A stretch of DNA of 64,000 bases from Enchytraeus crypticus (Eukaryota > Annelida > Clitellata > Enchytraeida > Enchytraeidae). Within the stretch, counting starts at the first letter, position 1. Each line of letters begins with the position of its first letter. The notes beneath the pieces were generated by a model, which was not told where the DNA came from, did not search any database, and saw nothing but the letters and a program-made list of their open reading frames with translations. Position numbers and translations under genes: made by a program. Below, piece after piece: positions 11,041 through 26,600 of this stretch. The DNA lies in assembly GCA_905160935.1 (NCBI GenBank), contig CAJHZI010000478.1, positions 829,001-893,000 of the forward strand, given 5' to 3'.

Positions 11041-11089
11041 AAAGGCGTTACCTTGGATGATCGCTTTACAGTACTGCATGTTTAACCTT

Positions 11090-11300
11090 TAAAAAGTACA
11101 AGAGTCAGGAAAAAATCTTTAAAAGGTACCATAATACTTTAACAAGGTGCCAGAAGTCGGGAACAATCCATTAAAAAGGTCTAGAAGTCAGGAATAATTA
11201 ATACTTAACATTTTCCAGAAGTCAGGAACAATACTTTAATAATAAGGTACCAAAAGTCTGGAATAATCCTTTAAAAAGTGCAGATGTCTAGAGCTTAATA
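11090..11300. repeat. Degenerate tandem repeat
   Basis: Five or six blurred units of AGAAGTCAGGAACAATACTT with AAAGGTACC-type spacers. Confidence 0.6.
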
Positions 11301-12234
11301 CTACTCGTAGAATCAGATTGAAAATCCCCTTAATGATTTCATGATTTAATTTGTAGTCTGCACATTTTGCTGCACGTATACCAAGGATTCCTGAGAAATT
11401 TTGCCAATTAATAACTCAGAGCTGCTCAGTAGAGGCATGTTTTAGTTGCTAATTTGTACAAAAATATATGTAAGAAATATTTTGTAGATTTGGATTTATT
11501 TTAGAAGTTGTCAATGTTCTTAATATATGAAGGTTTTTTAATTTATAAATCAAATAAGGTTTTGTAGCATATGTATAGAAGGTGTATATTTTAATGGTAA
11601 GTTTGTGTGAATTATTTTGTAGTATGGTAATTTGTTAAGATATAGTTGCTTCAGTTACTGATTTTTTGCTTCAGAACATTTATTTTTGTACTGTTTAATG
11701 GCGTATCCGTTATTGTGGACTAAGTAGACTGTTTTCATAGTACATATAGAATCATAATGTATGCATATGTATAATTCTGTATTATTATGTCTTACTATAA
11801 TCATATTTTGATACACTAATATATCAGGTTTTATTTTATCGAAATACGCTGTCAAGAATATCAAACCCTTTCAACGTGTGTGCAGTGTGTATATTAGCAT
11901 CATGTACCAGTGCAGTATGTTGGGTACCTTTACAGGTGTACAGTAGTACTTATGTAGTATTTTTGTGTAACTACTTGTGTACAATCATTTACTAACTTGC
12001 CACATACAATTACAACTACATACGGTTACGACAGCATAAATCAATCTCCGGCTGTTTTATCAGCATAAATCTTGAAAGCTTAGCTAAGCTCTGAAAACTT
12101 AGCCTTTAAGCTGTTTCTGAATATAGTATAAATGTCACAAATTGCAGTTCATTTAAACTATCACTAGTTGCAGAGCATATACGTGTACTTTATTAACTGT
12201 ATTGCATTTAATGTGACATTTAAGGATTTGAGAC

Positions 12235-12285
12235 AGTCCATTTGTATCCCGACCCTAGTTAAACTTGGATTTAAGGGAGGATGAT
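12235..12285 (+). mobile_element. LINE tail fragment, family C
   Basis: ATCCCGACCCTAGTTAAACT followed by GGATTTAAGGGAGGATGATT is the end of the family C LINE seen at 23770-23875 and 53524-53765. Confidence 0.6.
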
Positions 12286-12326
12286 TATTGCATTTAATGT
12301 GACAAATTGCATTACATTTACATTTG

Positions 12327-12510
12327 GTAAAGCTAAGGTTAACGTCAGTCGAAAGCGATGTCAGTGACGGGCGAGCCCAGGATTTGAACCCGCACCTACT
12401 GATCCGCGGTCGAATATCTTACCGACTTCGCCACTGGAAGTCGGTAAATCACTCTCCGAATATCTTACCGGCTTCGCCACTGGCTGAAGCCAGTGGCGAA
12501 GTCTGTTATT
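12327..12510 (-). mobile_element. SINE family 1 copy with duplicated head
   Basis: On the minus strand a full copy is present and its first 40-50 bases appear again (ACTTCGCCACTGG occurs twice and GGCTTCGCCACTGGCTGAAG ends in a small palindrome). Confidence 0.75.
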
Positions 12511-12559
12511 ACTTTCATTTCTGTTATTACTTGCATTTACTCTGCTAGCATTGCATACT

Positions 12560-14265
12560 ACTTATACTCTAATATTTGCATGACAACCTCTATGGATTGC
12601 TCCTAAATCATGCATTGTGTGATAGGAGCTGTCAACACACAGAGTCGTTTTGTACAGCTCCACCACACCATTAATACAAACTATATGCTACTGATATATT
12701 TTATAAATAGTTTGATGAAATACTGTCGATAAAATGAGCAAGAAATTAAATACAGAATGTTTTCAGTAGTGTCGCAAATTTCTTTTGTTATTCAAAGAGC
12801 ATATATTTCTACCCATAGCCTGCAGTCGCGCTCTCCCAAGAGAACACCATTGATCAACGAGTTAATCACAAAGACGAGGCTATTACCATAACTATAAGTG
12901 GCCATCTAGTTGATAAAATGATTACTGAGATTCTCTAACCTCTTCTTCTGCGTTTGTCGGCTCTTATCGAACATATGCGAAATTAAGTTTGGCTATTCAC
13001 TATTAGAATCAAAGCATAAAACTTCAAACATTTTTTCAGAACATTAACAATGAATTTAATAACTTAGAAATAACGATTAGTTAGAATTCTAGCAATAGAA
13101 CATTTGTATTACATTTATAAATAACAATCACATTTCAGTACAATGCACTTTATACGCAATATTAATTTTTGCAAATCCTGCATTATTTTATACAATAATT
13201 TTGCCAATTCTTACAAACTTATAATGGACAATGCGAAATAATTCAAAACGTCATAAATCTTAAATAAAAACCTTCCAATCAGTATCAAACATTACTTCTG
13301 ATTAATTATAAATCGTCAACTTAAAATACGACACACAACAGAACATAGTTCCATTTGAAAGAGACTAGCAGATTAAAAACACAAACAGAACAGCAGTAGA
13401 GAAGAGTTATCACTATCGCTTGGATCCAAATTCTACAGCGCAATCATTAAAATAACAACAGTCAACTAATAAACGATGAACAGTTGAACCCGTTTAATTC
13501 CATAAATAAACTTATTTGGCTAATGTCTTGCTACTTTTAGTTACAATATGCGATAAATATCAGGTAAATCGAAAAAACAGCGCTTCAGATTTCGAACATT
13601 AAGCATATAAACTTCGATAATTACATGTGGTTATAGACGTTATGCTATATCGTTGCGGTTAACGTCACATTCTAAGAGATAATTATAATTCTACGTAAAG
13701 ACTCGATTACAGCAACGATCTAGTTGAAATGTTTATACCTTCAGTCAGATAGAGAGAAATTTATACAGTATGATGATTAATATAATGAAAGTACATGTAA
13801 GTGCAAAATTGTCGCAACAATAATGGTGTTTAGTTAAATGAAAATGAACTGCACAGCATTTTTAAGAACGTCCATTTTACATAGTATTTTAAAATAGTCG
13901 ATTATTAATTTATATGACCTACATATAGTATAAGTAAAATTCACATAATTTCAATTATATTTCAATTAATACATCATACCACTATTTAGCAATAAATCAT
14001 TCAATCAAGCAATGGTAGAATTATGTAAAATTTACATAATTTCACTAATAATAATTACTATACTAATAATTACGTCACAGTGTAAATAAGATTTCGACAT
14101 CCTTATTGTAAGTGATTTGTGTAGAAAGGAAGCCAGTACAAGCAAAAAACAAAAAATACTTAATACTACTAGTATCATTTAATCAATCAAACAGTCAAAT
14201 AGCAATAAGTATAATTATAATTTATACAAATTTCAAGGGCACCTGTCAAAAAATTCATAGTATCA
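12560..14265. other. Intergenic, no feature seen
   Basis: AT-rich sequence without a convincing exon, RNA gene or repeat, apart from short AT runs. Confidence 0.5.
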
Positions 14266-14334
14266 CGTGGAACGTTTCTTAGTATCACGTAAAACGCAGA
14301 CATTTCACAGACTTCCCATAAACACTGAGATTCT

Positions 14335-14672
14335 AATCCTAAGAGGCTCCAGAAGCATAGGTTCTAATCCTAGAGGCTCCAGAAGCAGAGGTTCTAATCC
14401 TAGAGGCTCCAGAAGCAGAGGTTATAATCCTAGAGGCTCCAGAAGCAGAGGTTCTAATCCTAGTGGCTCCAGAGACAGAGGTTCTAATCCTAGAGGCTCC
14501 AGAAGCAGAGTTCTAATCCTGGAGGCTCCAGAAGCAGAGGTTCTAATCCTCGAGGCTCCAGAAGCAGAGGTTCTAATGCTAGAGGCTCCATAAGCAGAGG
14601 TTCTAATTCTAGAGGCTCCAGAAACAGAGGTTCTAATCCTAGAGACTCCAGAAGCAAAGGTTCTAATCCTCA
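14335..14672. repeat. 30-bp minisatellite overlapping the SYCP1 stop codon
   Basis: About eleven units of GAGGCTCCAGAAGCAGAGGT plus TCTAATCCTA. On the minus strand each unit contains GGATTAGAACC, and the SYCP1 stop TAG (14665-14663) sits in the first such motif, so the array is the start of the 3' untranslated region. Confidence 0.93.
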
Positions 14673-17600
14673 GCCTGAAAGCCGAACAACTCATCGGACT
14701 CAAACCAAGCGACGGACTCCTGGGCTTTCTTCTGCTGCCTCTTCGTCTCAGGCTTAGCGGTCTTGAACGAGATCTTGCCGTCACGTCTGCTCGGAGCCAT
14801 CGAGCCAAACGACTGCACCTCAGCCCTGCGAGGTGTTGAGCCCGTGAGAGCCAGAGCCGTGCTCTTTACCTAAATCAATCAATCAATAAGTGAATAAATA
14901 ATCACCTAAATCAATCAATCAATCAATAAGTGAATAAGTAATCACCTAAATCAATCAATCAATCAATAAGTGAATAAATAAATAAATAAATCAATCAATC
15001 AATACGTGAATAAATCAATCTATCAGTCAGCCAGTAATTAAATCAATCAACCAGTCTGCCAATAATTTTAATATAACTAATCAGTCTATGATTCAAACAA
15101 TCAATTGATTATATTATCAAATAATATAATAGATCAATCAAAGAGCCAGTCAGTCAGCAATTCAATCAATCAATCAAGTAATCAATCAGTGAATTAGTCA
15201 ATGAATCTAACAATCAACAATAAAGAGCTCAATCAATCAAACGCAAAGGGACACGCTAAAGTGGCGTTAGCTCACTCAGTCACTACACAAATTGGATAAC
15301 ATAACACTGTAATCAAGAAATCAATGCACCAACAATCAATCAGTGGCTGGATACTGAAGCCTGTCTGTGATCACTAGAGATACTTGACCGCGAATCAGTA
15401 GGTACGGGGTTCAAATCCTAGGCTAGCCCGTTTCTGATATCGCTTTCGAGTGAGGAAACTGACGTTAACCTTAGCTTAGCTTTTTATCATCTTGTTGACC
15501 GAGTGACTGACACTTTGATTCTAGCTTCTAATCTCTCTACAATCAAGAAACTAGTTACTCTATCTATCAAATAGTTCCTCAATAGTTATCTCTGTATATT
15601 TTATAGAATTCGCAACGATCACGCAACACCTTGCTGTTGTGGTAAATATTAGCATTTTATAAGTAGAGTTAACGCAACCTTATCACGACAAAGATGCTAC
15701 AAGACTAAATTCATATGGGATGTAGCGAAATCAAACACATTTACAGCGACATTATAGATTAGCATGGTAAAGTGTTAAGAACTCATCGGTTAAATCAGAC
15801 AAGTGTATATTTACAGCGACACTTAGATTTACAGCGACACTTAGATTAATAAAGTAAAGCATTGAGAACTGACCGGTAACTCAGCTATCTCACAACAAGA
15901 AGACTCGTCAGTGTTAGCGGGTGATGCGAATGAGACATTTCTCTTTCTAGCGACAGATGATGACTTACGCAATACAGTGCGTTGTGGAGTGAACAGCATT
16001 TCCTAACAACATAACAGTTCTCTATCTAGACAATCATATCGGTTGTGTGATACTATATACAACAGTTCTCTATCTAGACAATCGTATCGGTTGTTTGATA
16101 CCCCACACGACAGTTTGTTATCAAAACAATCGATTTACATAAAACTGTGCATTCAGAGCAAATAATGAACATGTCTTTACAATACACCACAGAATAAATA
16201 TCACTTGAGATGCAGATTTCAGTCTAAATCAGCTGACTAGCAAAACTAAATGTCTTGTGAATACAATAATAAGCATTACAAGATAAGGATCTGTTTAGTA
16301 ACCTGATTTAGAGTCTTTAGAGGTGTCTGATTTATGAGTGGTGTGGACGTAATGAGAGAAGTGGATCTCATCATATCATCGTTATCATCACTAACTATAG
16401 ACTTCTTATCATCAAATCCTGCAAGTCAATCAATCAATCAATTAGACAATTAATCAATCAATCAGTCAATTACTCAATCAGTCAATCAATCAATCACGCA
16501 ATTAAGCAATCAGTCAATCAATCAGACCATCGATCAATCAATCAATCAGTAAATCAAACATTCAGTCAATCAATTAATCAGTCAGTCCGTCAGTGATTCT
16601 GCCAGCCAATACATCAATAAATCAATCAGACTATCAAAGATTCAGCCCATTCAGTTAATCAGTCTATCAATCTATCAGTCAATATAGCTATCAATTAGTT
16701 ACATTACCATGAGTTAAGCTAACTGACTGGTTTAAATAACTAATAAATATATAATTTAATTAAATTTTAAAAAGATAAATAATTATCAAATATAAGATCA
16801 AACACTTCTGACTTTAATGTATGGATATCATAAAAGGATTCAATAGTATGAACATAACACGACGACCACGCAAAAAGGCTGAGATCTAACTAGCTAGTAA
16901 AATAACCGTTTCTTAAATTTCAAAAAGACATTACAATTCAAATAAAAAAAGTAACAAAATATAATCATCATCATCATCAACATCATCTTCCCTTAAATCC
17001 CAGTTTAACCAGGGTCGGGATACGAATAGACTTTCTCCAGTCCTCCCTGTCCCACACCATATCATCAGCCAATCCCCTATTTTTCATGTCCTGTTAATTA
17101 CCGCACCCCACATCAATTGTAGTCTACCTCTCTCCAGCTAGTGAATAAAATTTAATAAAATAATTATTTTATTAATTAAAATTTATTAGATAAATAATAA
17201 TTTTATCTAATACATAAAATTGAGAAATAATACTAAACAACACGGTGCAACCAGTAGCTGACACCTACTCTTAACAACAGAGCCAGGTGTGCTGGAGATG
17301 AGGTTACAGCTGGCAGGAGTTTTCTGAGGAGTCTTCAAGAACGACAGGCCGGTGCTGGAGGTCATTCTGACGTTGTTAGAGGTCGCTGAAGCCGCTGAGC
17401 CAGGAATGTTTCTTGACTTCTAGAAAATCAACCAATCAAATTAAAATTGCACGTAATAAATAAATTTTAATTACTATAACAATTTAAGATATTATTGGCC
17501 AGCAAGGATCAAAGAAAAGTAGAATCACAAGGCCACGTAACACACATGTATCTTATATACAACTTCACTCTTGCAGTTGAATATCCGAGGGTATTAAAAG

Positions 17601-20600
17601 AATCACAATTACATAATCAACTGTACATTAAATCAAATAATGCAATTAAATAATGAATTAAAGAATAAATAAATAAAATTACTAATAATAATAATAAAGA
17701 ATCACAGTTATACAATCAACTGTACCATCATACCATAGGAGTGCAGGGTTCAGTTTCAGCAGGGGTCAGCTTTCTACTGCTTCCCCTAGACAGGGAGGGG
17801 GCTCTGAAGTCCTTGAGATCACTCCTGGGCGTCGTAAGCCCCTGTGCCCCACTAGCATAGCTGCTGCATGGTGTAGCAGCCGCTGCTTCTCTAGCTGCTA
17901 GCATAGCAGACTCTCTAGCTGCAGCTAGCCTGGCAGCTGAGGCAGCAGCTTGAGCAGCTGCCTCTATACGTTGCTTGTCCAGCTCAGCACGAGTCTCTTC
18001 CAACTTCAGCTTTAAACTATCTCTCTAAATCAATCAATCACAAAATCAGTCAATCAATCAATCAATAAAACATCTATCAATAACATGGATGTGTTAAAAA
18101 ATCTATCAATAACATGGATATGTTAAAAATCTATCAATAACATGGATCTGTTAAAAAATCTATCCATAACATGGATCTGTTAAAAATGCTATCAATTACA
18201 TGGATCTGTTAAAAAATCTATCAATAACATGGATATGTTCAAAATCTTTCAATAACATGGATCTGTTAAAAAATCTATCAATAACATGGATCTGTTAAAA
18301 AATCTATCAATAACATGGATCTGTTAAAAAATCTATCAATAACATGGATCTGTTAAAAAATCTATCAATAACATGGATCTGTTAAAAAATCTATCAATAA
18401 CATGGATCTGTTAAAAAATCTATCAATAACATGGATCTGTTAAAAAATCTATCAATAACATGGATCTGTTAAAAAATCTATCAGTAACATGGATCTGTTA
18501 AAAAATCTATCAGTAACATGGATCTGTTAAAAAATCTATCAATAACATGGATCTGTTAAAAAATCTATCAATAACATGGATCTGTTAAAAAAATCTATCA
18601 ATAACATGGATCTGTTGAAAATTCTATCAATTACATGGATCTGTTAATCAGTTACTTCATCAAACATACATTCATGTAACGAATAAATCATCAGTTTTGA
18701 AGAGCTGGCTAACTCATGGGCATAGCTACTCTAGTCTTTTGATTAAGCTAAATCTTCAAATTAATAAATAACAATTCAACCAACCAATCATGCTGAGCTG
18801 GTAGCATGTTGGTAAACTGGCTGACTGCAGATTAGTTGGTTCAGGGTTCAAATCCAGTTACACTGATGTTAAACTAAAACTTAGCTTTGCCAACTCTTTT
18901 ATCGTCATAGCAGCTCAATCAGCATATACAAAACTATTTATTTTATTTTGATCTCTCTGTTTGGTTCAAATACAAATTAAATTTATCAAATGACTGTAAA
19001 CAAACACATGTAGCATATTAAATACAAAGAATAAAGCCTAGTCTAGTCAACGTTTTCAATCTGAAACCTGTAAGCAACTAAGAGAGAACATGATCTAAAC
19101 CCTGCATCTACAGATTCAACACTATCAGACACCGATCAGGTGATAATACACAAATACAAATACAAAATATCTGTCATTTATTATACATAAATTAGTTATT
19201 TAGTTTTATAATAGTTGGTGTATGTATATACTAGCAGATGTGGAAATGAAGAGCAAGCAGAAGAGAGAAAAGAGTGGAGGCATTATATACTATGGACCTG
19301 CCAGTGTACTAAGAGAGAGATTTAGCATCATTTTGACGAGGAAACAGGCGTTAAATCTTAATGCACTGGGTTGCTTCATAGACGACGACATACTTCCTCT
19401 GATACAGCTCTGAGTAGTTGCTCGTTGGATTCTTTCAGTCTCTTTATCTCGGCCTCCTTGCCATTGACCAGCCCGTCCAGACTGGTGCGATACTTGTTGA
19501 CGTTGTCCAGCGCCTGTGCAGTCTGTTCACTCGCCTCCCTCGATACTCTCTCTCGCTCGTCCTGTGCCCTAGACACCTGCTCCTTCAGCGTCGAGATCTG
19601 AGGACACAGATGTCAATGTACACGCAAATATACGAATTAGTCATCATCATCTTCCCTTGAATCAGTTTAACTAGGGTCGGGATAGGAATAGACTGTCTCA
19701 AATGGTTATTAACTACAAGGTCAACCACCAAGCCAATCACAGCGTTGTCCTTCAGGCTGATCGACCAATCAGCTTCTTTCGTAAACAAAGCCAGAATATT
19801 ATTTATAAATCAGTGGTGTAACTAATCAACTGTTTAAACGCCCGAAAACAGGCGCGCATCTATGCATTACTTTACAATCGAATCAAGCTTGCAGAATATC
19901 AAATTGTGACTAATCAGTAGTTTACACAACTGTTGAGGTATAAACACTGGATTATCTCTCTAGTAAATAAGACCATTAAACCATACTGTAATAAATTAAT
20001 TATTTACAATATTGTTACCTTTTCCTCCAAGCGCTGAATCTTGGTGTTGAGAGATTTTTGTTCCTTGGTCTTCTCTTTAGTCAGGCTCGTCACTACATAC
20101 GCACAATGTTAACTAAATGATATGAAGTAATAGCACACTCGTACTATTATTACTATTATTATATATACTGTATATACTCGCGACTGATTGAAAAATGTCA
20201 ATCATTTCAATATCAACTACATAATAATATAAGTTAGTTATTTCTGTAAGTGGTGATATTAAAATTTAATACAGCCAGCTCAGGATAGCTCAGAGTTTTT
20301 TACATTTTTATGTGATTTATCATTGTTTATAGCTAGATTGAATAAAAGCTGAATAATTTTTAATGACTATGACAGTTGAGCTCTTTTGTTTTCTAGATCA
20401 AATAAAACAATTGCACGTAAACTAAAGCAAATCAACTCTTCCATAACTCACTAACTGTATATGTTAAAATTAAAGATTATATAATGAGCTTTGCATACAC
20501 TGTGCATTGAGAGTTTTCTCTTTCTCACGCATCAAATCTTCAGCCTTCTTAAGCCTATCACTCAAGTCCTACACAAATAGATACCATAGAGAATTTATAA

Positions 20601-23600
20601 GTTAAGTATATCTGTTCATTTCATATATCTATCCATTGTTTATTCAATTTATACAGAGATCTGTTCATTTCATCTATATATTAATTAGATCTGTTGATTT
20701 CATTTATATGATAAGTAGATATATTTATTTCATCAACTTGTTTCCTTTGTTTTAACTTGTTGAACATATCAGAATGTTGCTAGCAGCTTGTGCAGCAGCT
20801 GTTAGCTGAGCATCTGGTCTTACCTGAATGTTGCTAGCAGCTTGTGCAGCAGCTGTTAGCTGAGCATTTATCCTGGTCTCTAATTCACTCTTTTCATCGC
20901 CCAATATTTTCGTCTGCTCTATCCAGTAGTTTTCCTTTCTCTGTAAAATCTCCAACGATTCTTTTCCTTGTTCCATTAGTCCACGTACTACTTCTACCTC
21001 GTTTTCCAACTATCAAACCATCAATCAATCAGTCAATCAAATAAAATCAATTATACAGTAGGTAAATAAATCACTTGACCAATCAAATCAATCAAATTAT
21101 GAAATCATACAATCAATCAATCTAGAACGTCAATCAATAAAGCAAAGCATTAACTCAATCATATAGAACACAAATTTCCCAAATTGCTCAATTAATATAC
21201 AGAATATTTCTACAGTCAATGACTTTATATAATACTGACATTAAAAGAATACCTATCTGTACGTGCAAAGAGACAAGCAAGATGTGTCATTCAAAATAGA
21301 AACATCAATGTTACATTAAGTAAATTTAATGAAATTATTTTTTATAGAAAAGTCAATAGCATAAACCATATAGACCATAATGAAGTAGCCATACCTTGCT
21401 GTTTGCCATTTCTCCTTTCTTCACTATTTTTATATTAACAAACACAAATACACGTGGAATCATTCAATAATAGTCAAATAAATTCATGAACATACCATAA
21501 ATTAAACCATTTGATATAAAAATCTAAAAAGTAATCTAAAATATAATATTAGAAGCAGTAATAAAAATAAAAATAAAAATAATAAAGTCCCACTAATGAC
21601 AATAATGACACTAAGATACTAATAGCAGAAAGGGAATCATTATTATTCATATTATAATTAACATTATTTTAGTGTCGTTTTTATTATAATTATCATTATT
21701 ACTGTAACTATTATTATCAACTAAACTATCATTATGATTCTAAATATTATTCTTTTTATTACTATATTTGTAGTTATTATTATTAATACATTAATACTAT
21801 TTGTAGTTATTGTTATAATATTTGTAGTTATTATTATTATTACTAAGGGGACCTAAATTCCCTTCTGTTGTTAAGGGTTGATGTCAGAATGTTCACAGTA
21901 TAATTCTGCCACTTTATTAATAGACCTATAATGTGAATCATAATCAGTCTTATCGTCTGTTTAAATTTAAATAATGTGATTAAGTGCAGAATTTATTAGA
22001 CCACGAAGGATTAGAATAACAAAGACTGTCATAAAAGGGACGCCCGGCAGAAATTAACTGATTTTTTCAATCCAACACCAATACACTGCCTGCCTAATTG
22101 CCTCATGACAGAACCTGTAGAACTCATCAGCTAAGCGTCATCTCTTTAACGAATCTCATGGGTGCAGAGATCGACTCCTGAATCTTCCACCACTACTTCA
22201 AACTAACAGAGCCAAACAACAATTACATTTGAGCTCTATAGCATCTCATTATATCTCTTGCTTTTCGCTTTCTGTCAAATGGCAATCTAACAGTAAGTAT
22301 TATAAATTACTGTCTGCTATCATGCTCTTCAGGAGCATACCACCGATCAGCCATGTGCACTCATCGTATGTATCAGGCCTCTAGTGCAATAAAAACTTGG
22401 GTAATTTCTGAGGTGTTTCCCAAAGCCTTCCTCAGTTATTGCTTATTTGTCTCTTACACCACGCACATAATTGGTACAGAAATTCTGCAGTGACCCGAAC
22501 ACAATGTGCAAAAATAAAGCATAATTATAATGTTTTAATGAGCTACCCTTAGCCTGAAGCTGCAGCAGCTTTTCACTGGAACTAGACTCCAGCTGTTCGT
22601 ATTTCTTCTTCCACATCTATCAACACACAATGAAGAGAATGCTTATTAAAGTCATACAAGCAATACCAACCGTAACACAATTACATCAACATGGGTTTAA
22701 TTAGGAGATTTTCAAGCATCAAGCAGGTTAGCATCAATAAGTGTAAAGCAAAATTTACCAGAAGACAACACCAATTAAGTGATTAATCATATCACTACAA
22801 TTACATTGCTAGCGCTTTCAGATTTGTTCCTGAATACTTAAATTAATGGTAGTTTTACAAAAGTTATCCTTCGCCAAATTTAATTAAAATTGACCGATAT
22901 TCCTAAATGTCATACCATATATTCCATGTTCATTAAGAGCGCCACAGAGGATGTAATATTACTACTAATTTAGTAACATTTCAGGTCAGATTAGTGAAAC
23001 TAAATATTAGGATTTGCCAGTGAGCTAAAATCTAATATATTGTCGCTTTTGACAGAACGTAATACTGCTAAATTTGCATCTGATAGCAATGCATAGTACC
23101 ACTAACTTTTGGTATCTGACAGAAGCATTTAATACACTAATTAGTACCACTTAACAGGAAAATATAATGATACCGACAATTAACATTTAAACAGCACACC
23201 TTAATGCTAATATTGGCAAAATAAGATATAAAGTTGGGGACTTATTTTGAATGTATATTGACCTAATTAGATTATTGAATAGCCAATCCTAAAATAAAAG
23301 GCGATTTTAGTTTAAATTTCTCTATTTGTACACTCTTTGATGGTTAATCCTTGGTTTCTGTTGCTCGGTTCGGGCATTATATTTCATTTCTTGTTCGGTT
23401 AATACTGCCATGTATTTTGATGAAATAAAGATCATATATAATTATAATTATTACTAACATTTCAGAGCTTTGGGATGTGGTAATTAAGAAGGACATGAAA
23501 AATAGGGGATTGACGGCTGATACGAGGCCATTGCCTCGGCATTCTACCTCACAATGGAACAAATCAGAGACCGATATGGACCCTACAATCAACCAAAAGA

Positions 23601-26600
23601 AGAACCAGAAATAGGTATGTAGCACAATCTATCTAACTGAAAGATGAGGCTATAGATCTAAAGCTCTAAAATGTCAGCCCATCGTCAACTAATTGTCAAT
23701 ACTCAGTAGGATAACAGTAGACAAGATTCACTTTGTTTAGTATTTTTAAACCATAGTTATAGGCATTAATAGGGGATTGACTGATGATATGCTGTGGGAC
23801 AGGGAGGACTGGAGAAAGACTATTCGTATCCCGACCCTGGTTAAACTGTGATTTAAGGGAAGATGATGATGATGACTAGCATTTCATAGCAGAATTTAGT
23901 TACTACATATTATCAATTCAGAGCAGAACTCAATGCCATAATACATTGAGTTAAGCTAAATGCTACTATATAGCACTTCGCGTTACGACTATGTAGCTCT
24001 AACCTCTACAGCAGCAGAGCTCTCCTCTCGCTCACTCCTGAGCTCTGAGCTGACTGAGCTCTGGCGCGCTGTCTGCTCCTCTAGAGCCTCAGTGGTTGCC
24101 TTCAGCTCTGCAGTCACTCTCTTCAACTCCTCCTCCAGTCTCAATGATTCAGCCTCCTTGCTCACCAAATCACTGCACAGTTCTTCCATCTGATCAAATA
24201 AGACATGCAAGCGTAGCAGATCAAATGTCGATAGTAATAATATGTATAATAATAATACAGATATGGTTATTAATTTTAAAATAATAGTCGTTATTTTTAT
24301 TTTTGTAAGTATATAAATGCTATTGGATTAGTACATAACTGCACTAAATAAACTAAACACACAACTACTAATCAGATCAAAGAGGTTGTTCAACATACTG
24401 AGGAGACAATTACAATCTATCAATTCTCAAATACCAAATTAATCACAATTCTGGTTTTCTATAGATCTTCTTCTTTCCATATTTTTCCATAGCATTTACA
24501 TCTTCAATTAACACATATACACATAATTATCACTTGCATTTTAATAAAAATTCTTTCCAGAATTTCATTTAGAATTTTGTCACTTCTGCTAATTATATAA
24601 TTATCAGTTTTGCATACTTCTCCAATGCCGCAGTTAAAATCCTCCAAAAATTACACATAAGAGAAATAAAATACGGCAGACCTTTTTAACCGTCTCCACT
24701 ACATACGTCTCATGCATCTCCATCCGTGTCTTTAATTCCTCTCCTGATACTCGCACTGGATAAAATGTCAAATAACCGCAAGAGAATTAAAAGCATAAAA
24801 GCAAAAGCTAAGGTTAACGTCAGTTTAATCTGCAAAAATTTATCTATATCTTGAAAGCAAGATTAATTATATATGGGAATAATAAGAACGGCATCAAGTT
24901 CTAACTTATTTATTCTAAAAATATTTTACCAAACGATTACTACAACTAAAGATCGATTACCTTGGTAAGGAAGACGAGAACAAAAATGTCAATCAATACA
25001 CAAATTATATAATTATTTAAGAGTAACAAAGAAAGTCTAGACATTCAAAACTTTGCAGAGCACACTGTGCAAAATGCAGTCCTTAAACCTTTCAGACAAT
25101 ATTCATAAATTACAGAAATCCGTTAAGCCTATAGTTTTATCTATTTTAAATTCACATAACATGCATACGTTTCACTCGCTTATAGAATTCTTATATTCTG
25201 GCCTCATGACTATCATGCCATTGAGGAGTCTTCTAAATAGAGAGACTGAGATTGAGGAAACACTGTGTCAATAAAAAGTTGGATTTCAACAATTCCTATC
25301 AAGATAATTTCCACAGAAATAACAGTATACAATAAGTATATTATACAGTATTTTACGTATACAAACCTTGCTCCTTCAGCTCATTCTTTGCACTCTCGGT
25401 CGAAGCTTCAAATTCCTCAAATTTAGTCACAAACTCCTGAAAACACAACAAATACCTAACTGTTGCTATTTAGCATTGACAGCGTCTCTTTATTAGAGAC
25501 TGATTGATTGATTAAAGAGAAAGAGTCTCCTTAATCTGATTAAATTAACTAGTTAAATTAAAAGTCTATTATTCTTAGAGAAATTGAAACTGGGATAGAT
25601 TAAAAAAATATCTTATTTGACACATACTTATTCATTTAACGAAAATAAAGTATTTTTATTAGTCACAACTGATGACTGATTTAAAGAGAAACAACATAGA
25701 AACCTCGAGACGTTTCGTCAATTCTTCACTCTCGTTCCTCCACTCCAAGCATTCCTCGCTGTAAAAACAAACAACAACCTCCAAACTCAACGTCAGCAAC
25801 GTCAGAGCTACAAGTCAGTCCCTTCCTTTCCTTGTAGTCATATATAGTCTTCCAAAAACTTACGTTGGAACTTCAAATATTAGAGTCAGAATTGCAAATA
25901 TATTGGCTAGAGAAAGTGGCGACGTCGGTAAGATACTCGACCGCGGATCAGTTTGTGCGGGGTTCAAATCCTGGGCTCTCCCATCACTGACATCGCTTTT
26001 GAGTGAGCAAACTGAAGTTAGCCTTAACTTTGTCAGAACTGCAAATATAAAGCGAAGCCTTCTATTTTTATTTTACTCAACACTAACGATTCCAAAATTA
26101 TACAAATCATTTGCCCAAACCTATGGAGATCTGACAAAAAATTGTGATGTGGAAAAATGTCGCACAAAATTTATGGTTGAAAAACAGATAATGCTTCAAA
26201 GGTACCAGAACAACATGAAATCCAGTGAAAGTGAATTAATTCTTAAATCACTCTAGTGATGTACAGCTGAAACAATTCCACGCCAAGTAAGTAGAATATA
26301 AGAAAATACATAAATATATTCCAAAATGTGGGCCACTAAGTGACCACTCATAACTGAGGTTAGAATGCAACTTTTGAAAGTTATCTGATCCGGGGAGGAG
26401 ATACGGTGTAATGGCTAGAGATTTGTCTCAGAAGCTAGTGGCATGGGCTCCAAGCTCCGGTCAATCAACAACTAATGGATATCCCACACGGCCCCTGGAA
26501 GGTTAATCGAGTATAAAAGATTGCTGCTATTTAATGCAATAAACAGCAAAGACATGATAAATCATAGAAAGGATTCGTTATAGCTTGAGCTTTTGTCTAT

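Noticed and set aside
14267-14808. Arg/Ser/Gly repeat protein, + strand
   Set aside because: Antisense of the 30-bp minisatellite in the SYCP1 3' UTR.
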